From positions 5,716 through 69,715 of the forward strand of contig CAJUFO010000016.1 in assembly GCA_910585615.1 (NCBI GenBank): a stretch of DNA of 64,000 bases, in the 5' to 3' direction. Below are positions 26,080 to 34,001 of this stretch, piece after piece. The position numbers and the translations under genes are program-made. The DNA is from an uncultured Acetatifactor sp. (GTDB lineage Bacteria; Bacillota; Clostridia; Lachnospirales; Lachnospiraceae). Positions within the stretch are counted from its first letter, which is position 1; the number at the start of each line of letters is the position of its first letter. The notes beneath the pieces are model-generated. The model worked only from the letters and a program-made list of their open reading frames with translations, was not told the DNA's origin and ran no database searches.

Positions 26080-27210
26080 TCAGGCCTCCTTGTACCAAAC
26101 CGGTGTCTGGATGCCATACTCCTTAAGGGCCGCTTCAAACACTTTCCAGAACTCCTCTATGTCGGATTCGTCAATCGCCCCTAAAGCACAGAGCCTAAAC
26201 GTCCCCTGCTGTTCAATCTTTCCCGGATAAATGGTAAACCCTCTTTCATAGCAATAGTTGTGGACCTTCTCAAAATCCCAATTCGGATCGTCGGGGTACT
26301 TAACGGCTGACACAAGGCCGGACTGGACGCTGCGGTCCAGGATTTCCTTAAGCCCGAGCTTTTCTTCGCCGTGGTGGATTGCCGCCATCACCCTCTGATG
26401 TCTTTCCCATTTCTTCCCCTCGCCTTCATTCCAGTATTCCATCAGGGCCTGTCTTGCCGAATAGATCGTCTGGACCGGGGGAGTGAAATGCATCTCTCCA
26501 GTACGCTCAAAGAAGTCATACTGCATATAGAGATTGCAGTAATATGACCTCTTTGGATATCTGCTGCTCTCCTCTATGATGTTCCTCCTCCCGATGACAT
26601 AGGAAAGCCCTGCCATTCCCATGATCCCTTTCTGGGCGGACGCCATGCAGAAATCCACATTGTCGTCATAGACATTGATAGGGATCATCGCATAGGATGA
26701 CGTTGTATCTGCGATAAAGAAAGCGCCGTATTCATGCGCCAATGCCCCGACCTCACGTATCGGATTCAATAACCCGCTCCCTGTTTCGTGATGTGCCATG
26801 TAGACATAGCCGATACCATCGTCCGCCTTCAGCGCTTCCTCAATCGCGCTCAAGTCCGGCACCGTGTAAATAGGCTGTTCAAGGTTAATGAAGGGCAGTC
26901 CGTAACAGTCGAGGACGTCGACGGCCCTCTGGCTATATGACCCATTGTTGATTACAAGGGCCTTCTTTCCTGCATCAAGGAGCGAATTCAATGTGGCGTC
27001 GATACAGATCGTGCCCGAGCCGCAGAACAATACGGCAGCATAGTCATCTCCGCCATGGACTATCTTCACCAGCTCCTCTCTCATCGGAGCCATGATAGAT
27101 CGGAATTCCCTCTCTCTCGGGCAGATGTCAGGCACCACCTGCGCCATCTTCACTGTATCCGTCGTCGTTGACGGCCCTGGGTTTAAGAGTACGTTTCTTT
27201 TGATTTGCAT
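26080..27210 (-). CDS. phnW: 2-aminoethylphosphonate-pyruvate transaminase
   Basis: 376 residues of the fold-I class V aminotransferase group. NVLLNPGPSTTTDTVK at the start is the hallmark of PhnW, FCGSGTICIDATLNSLL follows, and the PLP lysine is in CMASAQKGIMGMAGLSYV. In biosynthesis the enzyme runs from phosphonoacetaldehyde to AEP. It follows the PEP mutase gene by 15 bases and directly precedes the nucleotidyltransferase, so all four genes are tightly packed. Confidence 0.94.
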   Translation of the reverse strand: MQIKRNVLLNPGPSTTTDTVKMAQVVPDICPREREFRSIMAPMREELVKIVHGGDDYAAVLFCGSGTICIDATLNSLLDAGKKALVINNGSYSQRAVDVLDCYGLPFINLEQPIYTVPDLSAIEEALKADDGIGYVYMAHHETGSGLLNPIREVGALAHEYGAFFIADTTSSYAMIPINVYDDNVDFCMASAQKGIMGMAGLSYVIGRRNIIEESSRYPKRSYYCNLYMQYDFFERTGEMHFTPPVQTIYSARQALMEYWNEGEGKKWERHQRVMAAIHHGEEKLGLKEILDRSVQSGLVSAVKYPDDPNWDFEKVHNYCYERGFTIYPGKIEQQGTFRLCALGAIDESDIEEFWKVFEAALKEYGIQTPVWYKEA

Positions 27211-27225
27211 TGCAATCCCCCCGCA

Positions 27226-28524
27226 TCATATCTCGTCAATCAGTGTGATTATCTGCTTGATCGGCATCAGCCTATCGTCGACTTCCTTTGCCCTGTGATG
27301 TCTCAATATCTCCTCGGCAGTCTGCTGCATGGTCGGGACTGCCGCTCTGGTCAGCTGGTTCGCATAGATGACAATGTTCACGCCGTGCGCGGCAAGCTCA
27401 TCTTCTGTGATTACATTATAGCTGGACGGCACCGCCACGATTGGGGTGGCTCTGTCTCCTTCCCGGAACCTGTCGCAGAATTCTATAATCTCCTCAGGGT
27501 CTTTTTTCCGGCTATGTATCATGATGCCGTCAGCCCCTGCCTTCACGAACGCCCGTGCCCTTTCCAGCGCGTCTTCCATGCCCTCCTCAAGGATAAGGGA
27601 CTCTATACGGGCAATTATCATGAAGTCATCGGTCAGCTGCGCTTTCTTGCCGGCCGCGATTTTCGCGCTGAACTCCTCAATCGTAGCCTGGGTCTGCCCG
27701 ACCTCTGTACCGAAGAGGCTGTTCTTCTTGAGCCCCTTCTTGTCCTCGATGATTACAGCAGAGACGCCTAGCCGCTCAAGCGACCTCACAGTATAGACGA
27801 AGTGTTCCGTCAACCCGCCGGTATCTCCGTCGAATATGATAGGTTTTGTCGTCACCTCAGTAATATCCTCTATCGTGCGGAACCGTGATGTCATGTCTAC
27901 AAGCTCAATATCCGGTTTGCCTTTGGCGGTGCTATCGCATAAGGAGCTCACCCACATGGCATCAAATTGGTCCAGCCTGCCATTGTCCCCTTCGATAACA
28001 GTCTTCTCCACGATGAGGCCGGTCAATCCACTATGCGCTTCCATGGCCTTCACAATCGGGGTCATGGAAATAAGCTGCCTCAAACGTTTTCTCCTATATT
28101 CAGGCATAGAGAGTTTTTCCTTCAGCTGAAGGTCAGTCTTCTTGACATCTTCATTGCGAGTGTATGGCACATCTATGATTTCTCCATTGTATGCCGATAG
28201 AAGCTTCTGGACATGGGAACGGATGGCAGATTCCACCCCCTCTTTCCAGTTGTCTCCATGGATGACATAGTCAGGATGCAGATACCCTATCACATCGTCA
28301 TAGAGCATGTCATCCTGAAGGATCACAGAATCGATACCTTTTATTTTTTTGTACATATCCATGCGCATATTTTCCTGTACTGTCGGGAAGCGGTTGTAGC
28401 GAATCGAAGCCTTATCGCTAAGGCACCCAACCACAACTCTGCCGTACTTCTGCGCCTCTCTTATAATGTTCAGATGTCCTTCATGGATTACGTCAGTGCT
28501 AAAGCATGTGTAAACTGTTTTCAT
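27226..28524 (-). CDS. pepM: PEP mutase with N-terminal HxGH cytidylyltransferase domain
   Basis: 432 residues. Residues 1-135 are a TagD-like nucleotidyltransferase domain with HEGH at 14-17 (FSTDVIHEGHLNII) and an RYNRFPTVQENMR stretch. Residues 145-432 are PEP mutase, with the diagnostic EDKKGLKKNS motif (EDKxxxxxNS) at about 259-268 and a metal-binding DGDTGG. PEP mutase makes the C-P bond of phosphonopyruvate, the entry to nearly all natural phosphonates. The fused HxGH domain probably makes a CMP-activated product, but a second, unrelated cytidylyltransferase is encoded two genes away. Confidence 0.94.
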   Translation of the reverse strand: MKTVYTCFSTDVIHEGHLNIIREAQKYGRVVVGCLSDKASIRYNRFPTVQENMRMDMYKKIKGIDSVILQDDMLYDDVIGYLHPDYVIHGDNWKEGVESAIRSHVQKLLSAYNGEIIDVPYTRNEDVKKTDLQLKEKLSMPEYRRKRLRQLISMTPIVKAMEAHSGLTGLIVEKTVIEGDNGRLDQFDAMWVSSLCDSTAKGKPDIELVDMTSRFRTIEDITEVTTKPIIFDGDTGGLTEHFVYTVRSLERLGVSAVIIEDKKGLKKNSLFGTEVGQTQATIEEFSAKIAAGKKAQLTDDFMIIARIESLILEEGMEDALERARAFVKAGADGIMIHSRKKDPEEIIEFCDRFREGDRATPIVAVPSSYNVITEDELAAHGVNIVIYANQLTRAAVPTMQQTAEEILRHHRAKEVDDRLMPIKQIITLIDEI

Positions 28525-28617
28525 TTTGTATGCTCCTCGTTTTTGTGACCATGTCGTATGTAAAATCCTAACTTCTAAGCGCCAGGGTTCTCTTCTTGGT
28601 AAACAAACTCTTTACAA

Positions 28618-29433
28618 TTAGAATTTCAGTTGAATTGGTTTATGTGTCACCCTTTTATCTAAAGGAGGCAATTCCATATAATCATTCCCATATTGCTGCA
28701 TTAAATAATCTTCAATCCCACCTGGAATATAATATGTTTTTCCTTCAAATTCACATTTCTTTAAGGGAAAATATATGCCTTTCTCCATCACTGCTGCAGT
28801 TGAACTTTCATCATATTGCGCAATATAGTTTGCATCTTTATAATCAATATCTGCAACCATTAATTTCTTTAAAATTTTTAGAATATCTTTATTAGGTAAA
28901 AGCCACCATGGAAAAGATAGGGCACAATCAAGGCAGAATTTAATCCCTCCCTCCTTCTGCCTATAAAGTTTAGGACATGCTTTAAGTTTTAAAACATGCT
29001 TTAAGTAATTAATTATTTTCCTTTTAAGCTTATAACTTACTCCTTCTGAATTTTTAACCAAATCCAATGGAAATATATCAATGTATATGCCATTATTTTT
29101 ATACTTTTTCTCGGCAATACTTTCTACAAAAATTGTTCCCCTTTTTCTTACTTTGGCAAATGTAAGAAAATAGCTATCTTCTGTTTCTTCTGATTGAATG
29201 CTAAACTGAGCATCCGTTTGGCACTTCATAATTGATATAAATTTTTCATAATCATCTCGTGGCATCGCTATATCCATATCATCATCCCATGGAATAAATC
29301 CTTTATGCCGATATGCCCCCAGTGCAGATCCATATATCAGACAGTATTGTATATTATGCTTTTCGCACAAAGAGACAACGTAATCCAAAATTTCAATTAA
29401 TGTAACATGTAACTTTTCAATATCGAAATTCAT
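28618..29433 (-). CDS. LicD-family phosphotransferase
   Basis: 271 residues. The LicD core is clear: KHNIQYCLIYGSALGAYRH then GFIPWDDDMDIAMPRDDYE, with the acidic metal cluster. LicD enzymes transfer phosphocholine or related groups from a CDP/CMP carrier onto surface glycans. Next to a full AEP pathway the likely donor is CMP-AEP. The C-terminal half (ADIDYKDANYIAQYDES, KKCEFEGKTYYIPGG) is typical. It is AT-rich, unlike the phosphonate genes after it, from which it is separated by 93 bases. Confidence 0.88.
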   Translation of the reverse strand: MNFDIEKLHVTLIEILDYVVSLCEKHNIQYCLIYGSALGAYRHKGFIPWDDDMDIAMPRDDYEKFISIMKCQTDAQFSIQSEETEDSYFLTFAKVRKRGTIFVESIAEKKYKNNGIYIDIFPLDLVKNSEGVSYKLKRKIINYLKHVLKLKACPKLYRQKEGGIKFCLDCALSFPWWLLPNKDILKILKKLMVADIDYKDANYIAQYDESSTAAVMEKGIYFPLKKCEFEGKTYYIPGGIEDYLMQQYGNDYMELPPLDKRVTHKPIQLKF

Positions 29434-29557
29434 GGGAAGCCCTCTTTCTCCTTTTCAGAAATCTACGACTTTCTTTCCTAAAGGTTATCCAGTCATCAAA
29501 TCACACTCCATTTCAAACATTTTTACTGCAAAACATCATTTTTTCTTTCGCCCATTT

Positions 29558-30013
29558 TTAAAAATAGTTCGCTACTAGCCTATATCTATGCACTGTCCTA
29601 TATGCTGCTGAAATGACAATTGTCATTAATGTTACAACAAGGAATATGCGCAATCCTTTTACTATAATTCCCAAAAATATTAAACAGCTTCCACTGTATA
29701 CATACATATGAAGAAAGAAACCATTAATAGTAACCAATGCTCCGATGTCGGTAAAGAAAGTGAAATTTCATGAAGCAATTGCTCTGTTTTAGATGCTATT
29801 AAAAACCCAGATGCAACAAAAAATGGTACAGCCAATGTTTTGCATCCCCCAGATATTCTGAGCATTCGAATTAGTACAATATTTAAAGGGATTGACATGT
29901 ATAGCAATAACCACTATTGCCATAATAAATTTAAAGACCTCGATGGAATAATATCTCCCGTTTTCATTCGATCTTACCACAACGTAAATGCCCTCGCAAA
30001 CCACCTGCTTCAT
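29558..30013 (-). pseudogene. Decayed acyltransferase-3 family membrane protein
   Basis: Three pieces in different frames recall an integral-membrane acyltransferase. The first is RYYSIEVFKFIMAIVVIAIH then VNPFKYC, with the conserved TM1 His. The second is CKTLAVPFFVASGFLIASKT, the usual second motif (VPFFF-SG). The third ends a final TM segment (IFLVVTLMTIVISAAYRTV) before a stop at 29558. Most of the middle of the roughly 350-residue family is deleted. It would have acetylated the polysaccharide. It stands between the aldolase fusion and licD and is evidence of gene loss in the locus. Confidence 0.72.
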
Positions 30014-30073
30014 GTCCTGCTAGGTACAGGAGCTAAGGTTGTTAGCGCTTTAAGCTCCCAACCCAATTTTAAA

Positions 30074-31651
30074 CTAACACCTCACATATTTAGGTGTCGT
30101 AATAAATCCAAGATTTATTTCGTTTGAGAATTCTTTTAAGACTTTCTGCATACCTCCATTGATTGCGTCAAGCACTGTATTTCTAGTAAAAAAAACCATA
30201 TTGTCCTTGCCGTAATTTTCACGGGCATCATGTGAATATCCATCTATTCCAGCCAGATAGATTTCACTCACGCCTTGCATCATCAAGAAGCGAATCGCCA
30301 TCAAAGCCGCATTGTCCCGGACAGCCTCCTCGGCATTCAGCAGGTCGCGGTATTTGACTTGACAATATACGTTATCTGAAGCAATATTTGAAGTGACGAT
30401 GCATCGTGCCCTGCTCTCTTCAGAAAGTTCCCGAAAGCGCCGTAGGTTCGAGGTAAAGATAAAATCGGCCTTAAGACAATCATAGTCATAATTGATTGTG
30501 AATACTACAACATCGTTTTTTGCTACAAAGTCCACAATCTTATCTTTCTCCTCAACGGAGCTCTTGCCCGGACCTATAACCAATACTTTTCTATCCTTCA
30601 GCCGCTCTTTCAGCTCTGTCACATGCTTTTCCTGTGTCTTCCCTTTTTCCATGTACTGGAGGTAGAGCCCTTCAATATAAGCCTTGTCATAAGAAACCTT
30701 CTTCTCTTCTTCCATCATATCGAAGATATCGTTCATGCCCTCGATGGTGAGCGTCTTCTTGTCATCAAGGTATCCCGCATAGTTTGGATGGGCATTGTGG
30801 ATGGCAGATATGTAGTTAGGAAGGGAATATCCCCAGTAATTCCTCTGATAAAATTCATTCAGGATTTCATCAATGAGCGCCAACAACGGTCTCAGCTGAT
30901 AATTCTTCCCTACATTTTCATTCAGGTAGTCCACGAACAGCTCTGTATTCAGATTACCGGCTCCGCGCCCCATGCCGAAAACTGAGGAGTCGATAATCAG
31001 ATTACGGTTGGTCTGAATCGATGTCAGCTCCTGCGCGTTCGAATAAGCCAGCTGCATATTGTTGTGGCTGTGGAAACCAATCCAGATGTTCTCTTTCAGG
31101 TTGTGCTCAACCATGTAAAAGAACCTGGTGAGATCCTTGCCCTTCATCATTCCAAAGCTGTCGACAATGTAAAAAGCATAAGGCTCAAACATATTGACGC
31201 TATGTATCAAGTCCAAGAACTCCTGATCGGTATAGCTAAGGGATACCATCGCCTGTATAAAGACAAGATACCCTTTTTCCTGAACCTTCCTACACAGCTC
31301 AAGCGCATCTTTCAAATCCTTCTTATGGAACGCAATCCTGATGCCGTCAATAGATGACCCGTCATAAGGCGGGAGGTCATCAACGCTGTATTCGCCGTAA
31401 TTCATCATGGCAACAAAGATTTTACCCTCCCGGTTGCCTGGAATCACCCTTGCCGCCTCTTCAATTGTAGTAAACTTGGTCACATTTGGATTGTATGAAG
31501 CCCTATCTGTAATGAATCCACATTCGATGATATCAATGCCGGCCTCCAAAAGACCGTATGTAATCTTTCTGGCATTTTCTAATCCGAACGTCCATTCATT
31601 GCAATATCCGCCATCCCTTAGGGTGCAGTCCAGTACATGAATCTTGTTCAT
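30074..31651 (-). CDS. DRE-TIM aldolase fused to a DUF115/MptE-like domain
   Basis: About 525 residues. Residues 1-290 are a DRE-TIM barrel of the HMG-CoA-lyase/4-hydroxy-2-oxovalerate aldolase superfamily: HVLDCTLRDGGYCNEWTF holds the catalytic Asp/Arg and GFHSHNNMQLAYSN the metal-binding HxH. Residues 350-525 are a second domain: VLVIGPGKSSVEEKDKIVDF near its start and FLMMQGVSEIYLAGIDGYS near its end, the same order of motifs as the DUF115 protein three genes upstream. I infer formation of a keto-acid by aldol addition, with the product then handled by the KdsB/NeuA-like enzymes. The substrate is unknown. The start has GGAGG at 7 bases; the KdsB-like gene ends 19 bases before it. Confidence 0.75.
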   Translation of the reverse strand: MNKIHVLDCTLRDGGYCNEWTFGLENARKITYGLLEAGIDIIECGFITDRASYNPNVTKFTTIEEAARVIPGNREGKIFVAMMNYGEYSVDDLPPYDGSSIDGIRIAFHKKDLKDALELCRKVQEKGYLVFIQAMVSLSYTDQEFLDLIHSVNMFEPYAFYIVDSFGMMKGKDLTRFFYMVEHNLKENIWIGFHSHNNMQLAYSNAQELTSIQTNRNLIIDSSVFGMGRGAGNLNTELFVDYLNENVGKNYQLRPLLALIDEILNEFYQRNYWGYSLPNYISAIHNAHPNYAGYLDDKKTLTIEGMNDIFDMMEEEKKVSYDKAYIEGLYLQYMEKGKTQEKHVTELKERLKDRKVLVIGPGKSSVEEKDKIVDFVAKNDVVVFTINYDYDCLKADFIFTSNLRRFRELSEESRARCIVTSNIASDNVYCQVKYRDLLNAEEAVRDNAALMAIRFLMMQGVSEIYLAGIDGYSHDARENYGKDNMVFFTRNTVLDAINGGMQKVLKEFSNEINLGFITTPKYVRC

Positions 31652-31670
31652 GATGAATCCTCCGTAGAAA

Positions 31671-32435
31671 TTATTGATTGCTAGTTTCACCTGCCGCAAT
31701 CCTTGCAGCAACAATAGACCTCACCTTTTCAAGGTCATTTTGTGTATCGACGGCCACAGTCCCGGAATCGACCTCGATATACTGTACTTTATAGCCGTTC
31801 TCAATGAATCGGAGGATTTCGATATCCTCTATCGCTTCCGCTTTTGCCTTGCCATATTTCACTCCATAACCATAATAGAACTGCAGCGCTTCCGGCTTGA
31901 AGCCGTATACACAGACCTGTTTATAATAAGAATAGTCGATGCTCCCTTTCGGGTAGGGGGCAGTCGCGCGGGTCAGATAGATTCCTATGCCCTCCCTGTT
32001 CGTAATGACCTTCGGTACAGTGAAGTTCACTACGTCTACAGGGTCTTTGATCTTGGTCATGAGATTCGAAACCTGAAGATTCGGATCCGAATAAAAGGGC
32101 TCAATTGCTGCCCTGATTGTCGATGGTTCAAGGAGGGGCTCGTCCCCTTGGATATTGACAATAAGGTCTGCCGGAATCTTCTGGGCGACTTCCCCGATAC
32201 GGTCAGTGCCTGTCTTATGATGCCCTGAAGTCATCAATGCCTTGATGCCAAGTTCAGCACAGACACCAAAAATCCTTTTATCGTCAGTAGCTACGTAGAC
32301 TGCATTGAAATCTTCCACTTTTCTGCATTGCTGGTATACCCACCATATCATCGGCTTCCCGCAGATGTCCGCCAGGGGTTTCCCGGGGAAACGGGACGAT
32401 TTGTAACGTGCAGGGATGACTCCTATGATTTTCAT
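31671..32435 (-). CDS. KdsB-like CMP-keto-acid-sugar synthetase
   Basis: 254 residues. The signature IPARYKSSRFPGKPLADI, then YVATDD and VNIQGDEPLLEP, are those of 3-deoxy-manno-octulosonate cytidylyltransferase (KdsB). KdsB activates Kdo as CMP-Kdo in Gram-negative bacteria; here there is no Kdo-8-phosphate synthase or lipid A pathway, so the substrate is more likely a related ulosonic acid for the capsule. It overlaps the end of the NeuA-like gene by 4 bases (ATGA junction) and is followed by the aldolase fusion. Confidence 0.86.
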   Translation of the reverse strand: MKIIGVIPARYKSSRFPGKPLADICGKPMIWWVYQQCRKVEDFNAVYVATDDKRIFGVCAELGIKALMTSGHHKTGTDRIGEVAQKIPADLIVNIQGDEPLLEPSTIRAAIEPFYSDPNLQVSNLMTKIKDPVDVVNFTVPKVITNREGIGIYLTRATAPYPKGSIDYSYYKQVCVYGFKPEALQFYYGYGVKYGKAKAEAIEDIEILRFIENGYKVQYIEVDSGTVAVDTQNDLEKVRSIVAARIAAGETSNQ

Positions 32436-33175
32436 GCCGCTGCACCTCCTATCGAATCAACAGAATAAACGTCGATTTCAAAAGGGGTGCTATGCTGCAT
32501 AGGTCTATCAATCTTTAAAGTACCCCCCCGAAGAATATGATTATAGATTGCGTCCGCAATCATGAAATCTTCTTCTTCGTCAATATCGATTGCCTCAATT
32601 TCACTGACTTCCACAATAAAAGGGGCTTCACCTATACGACGATTGTGTTTTTTCATTACATCGGATTTATAGATATAAAATCCGCTGGTCTCCTCATAGT
32701 AGGCAGGAAGATCTTGGGTCCGAGGTATATCGTCCAATTCATAGTTAAAAGGCATTCCGTCTTTCCATAAAAAATCCTGAAGCTTTTTCGCGGCAAAAGA
32801 CGAGTCATGGTCTCCCGATACCACTGCTCTAAGGCCCTGTTCTATTGCTTTTTTGGAGATGAACGGAGCCGTCGCGTGAGACATTATGTATATGTCTGCC
32901 GGGACATCAGTTAAAAAGCGTTGGAGAACCTCATTCATTTTAGTCGTGTCCTGATCAAGGGATTCAGGCCTTTGCAGGTACTTAACACCCTTCGGCAGAT
33001 ACTCCTGAATGCAAGGGTTGCTGCAGTAGGCATACACAGCTTCTATTCCCTTAACTGTCAAAAGCGTCGATAATATGTAATGGCATAACGGCTTCCCGTT
33101 TGTGAATGATTTTGTATTCTTTTGCGGGAGTCTCTGATTGTTGAGTTTCATCGGTACAACAGCTATAGTTTTCAT
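32432..33175 (-). CDS. NeuA-like acylneuraminate cytidylyltransferase
   Basis: About 247 residues. The family start MKTIAVVPMKLNNQRLPQKN has the R-LP-KN nucleotide-binding pattern and IYIMSHATAPFISKKAIEQG the second motif. It belongs to the CMP-NeuAc synthetase group, which activates nonulosonic and related keto sugars. The ATG at 33175 follows GGAG at 9 bases; an upstream ATG at 33190 has no ribosome site. Its stop overlaps the KdsB-like start. Two CMP-sugar synthetases side by side suggest two different activated acids or one diverged to a new substrate. Confidence 0.85.
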   Translation of the reverse strand: MKTIAVVPMKLNNQRLPQKNTKSFTNGKPLCHYILSTLLTVKGIEAVYAYCSNPCIQEYLPKGVKYLQRPESLDQDTTKMNEVLQRFLTDVPADIYIMSHATAPFISKKAIEQGLRAVVSGDHDSSFAAKKLQDFLWKDGMPFNYELDDIPRTQDLPAYYEETSGFYIYKSDVMKKHNRRIGEAPFIVEVSEIEAIDIDEEEDFMIADAIYNHILRGGTLKIDRPMQHSTPFEIDVYSVDSIGGAAA

Positions 33176-33206
33176 ACTCTTCTTCTCCATATCAAATCAA
33201 TTTTCA

Positions 33207-34001
33207 TTACTTTGCTTCGTCTGCCAATATCACTTCCAAGTTCACACGTTCAAACACCTCTAAATGACCACCACGTGTTGCATTATAAATCCTGAAGCCA
33301 TGCTCACGTGAATATTTTTCTGCATATTCGTAAGCAATTTCCATCTCCCAGATACCCGCAGGTAATGATTGGCTTGTATCCTTTAGATTTCCAAAGTATG
33401 ATTCCGCATTCTTATCAACAGCCACTTTCCCATCTTTACTGACCATATTTCTATAATAATGATCAGCGCCAATTATATAGATTCTGTTGAAGCCCATATA
33501 CCGGGCCAATTCAATCATTACATATGTGGTAGTCCCGATGGTATATATTCCTTTCGTCAGGTCCTCGGAAAACCGTGGATTCTCCAAGTATCTTCTACTA
33601 TGCCAGCTATGGATGTAGCAGGACGGTCCACTGAATTTATGATATATGAACCTTCCCTGCTCCCGAAAGAACTTCATTTCAGCCGGAGTCGAGTCTGCTC
33701 CTTCCAACACACCCTCCAGCTTTGCGACACCTTCATCGAACAATGCATAGAAAGTGGGCCTCCACTCCGTTTCTGGGTACATCCCATACACTCGGTTACA
33801 TGCAAATGAAATCTCACCTTTCAGCATATCCAAATCGCTTGCTTTCAAGCTAGGTCCATTGCAGACAATAAAGCACCTTCCCCCCTTATATTTGCCTTTA
33901 TAGTTCTCCAATATCCTATTAGATTTTTTCTTTTCGCCCGAAATATGGGCAATATTAACAGAAAATATATAGCCTAATTTTTGTCTAATCCCTAACCCCA
34001 T
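33207..34001 (-). CDS. DUF115/MptE-like protein, probable glycosyltransferase
   Basis: 264 residues. RCFIVCNGPSLKASDLDML is the GPS-type Rossmann motif of the DUF115 family, and IELARYMGFNRIYIIGADHY its C-terminal motif. DUF115 occurs in archaeal MptE kinases and in the flagellin glycosyltransferase Maf, where it is thought to use CMP-activated nonulosonic acid. With NeuA- and KdsB-like genes immediately downstream, transfer of a CMP-linked acid sugar is the best guess. It overlaps the end of wzx by 17 bases and so is translationally coupled. Confidence 0.72.
   Translation of the reverse strand: MGLGIRQKLGYIFSVNIAHISGEKKKSNRILENYKGKYKGGRCFIVCNGPSLKASDLDMLKGEISFACNRVYGMYPETEWRPTFYALFDEGVAKLEGVLEGADSTPAEMKFFREQGRFIYHKFSGPSCYIHSWHSRRYLENPRFSEDLTKGIYTIGTTTYVMIELARYMGFNRIYIIGADHYYRNMVSKDGKVAVDKNAESYFGNLKDTSQSLPAGIWEMEIAYEYAEKYSREHGFRIYNATRGGHLEVFERVNLEVILADEAK

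Noticed and set aside
30074..31651. Aldolase as 2-phosphonomethylmalate synthase of a phosphonate antibiotic pathway
   Set aside because: The barrel looks closer to aldolases than to the longer acyl-CoA-dependent synthases, it is grouped with CMP-sugar synthetases, and no other antibiotic-type genes are present. Not fully excluded.
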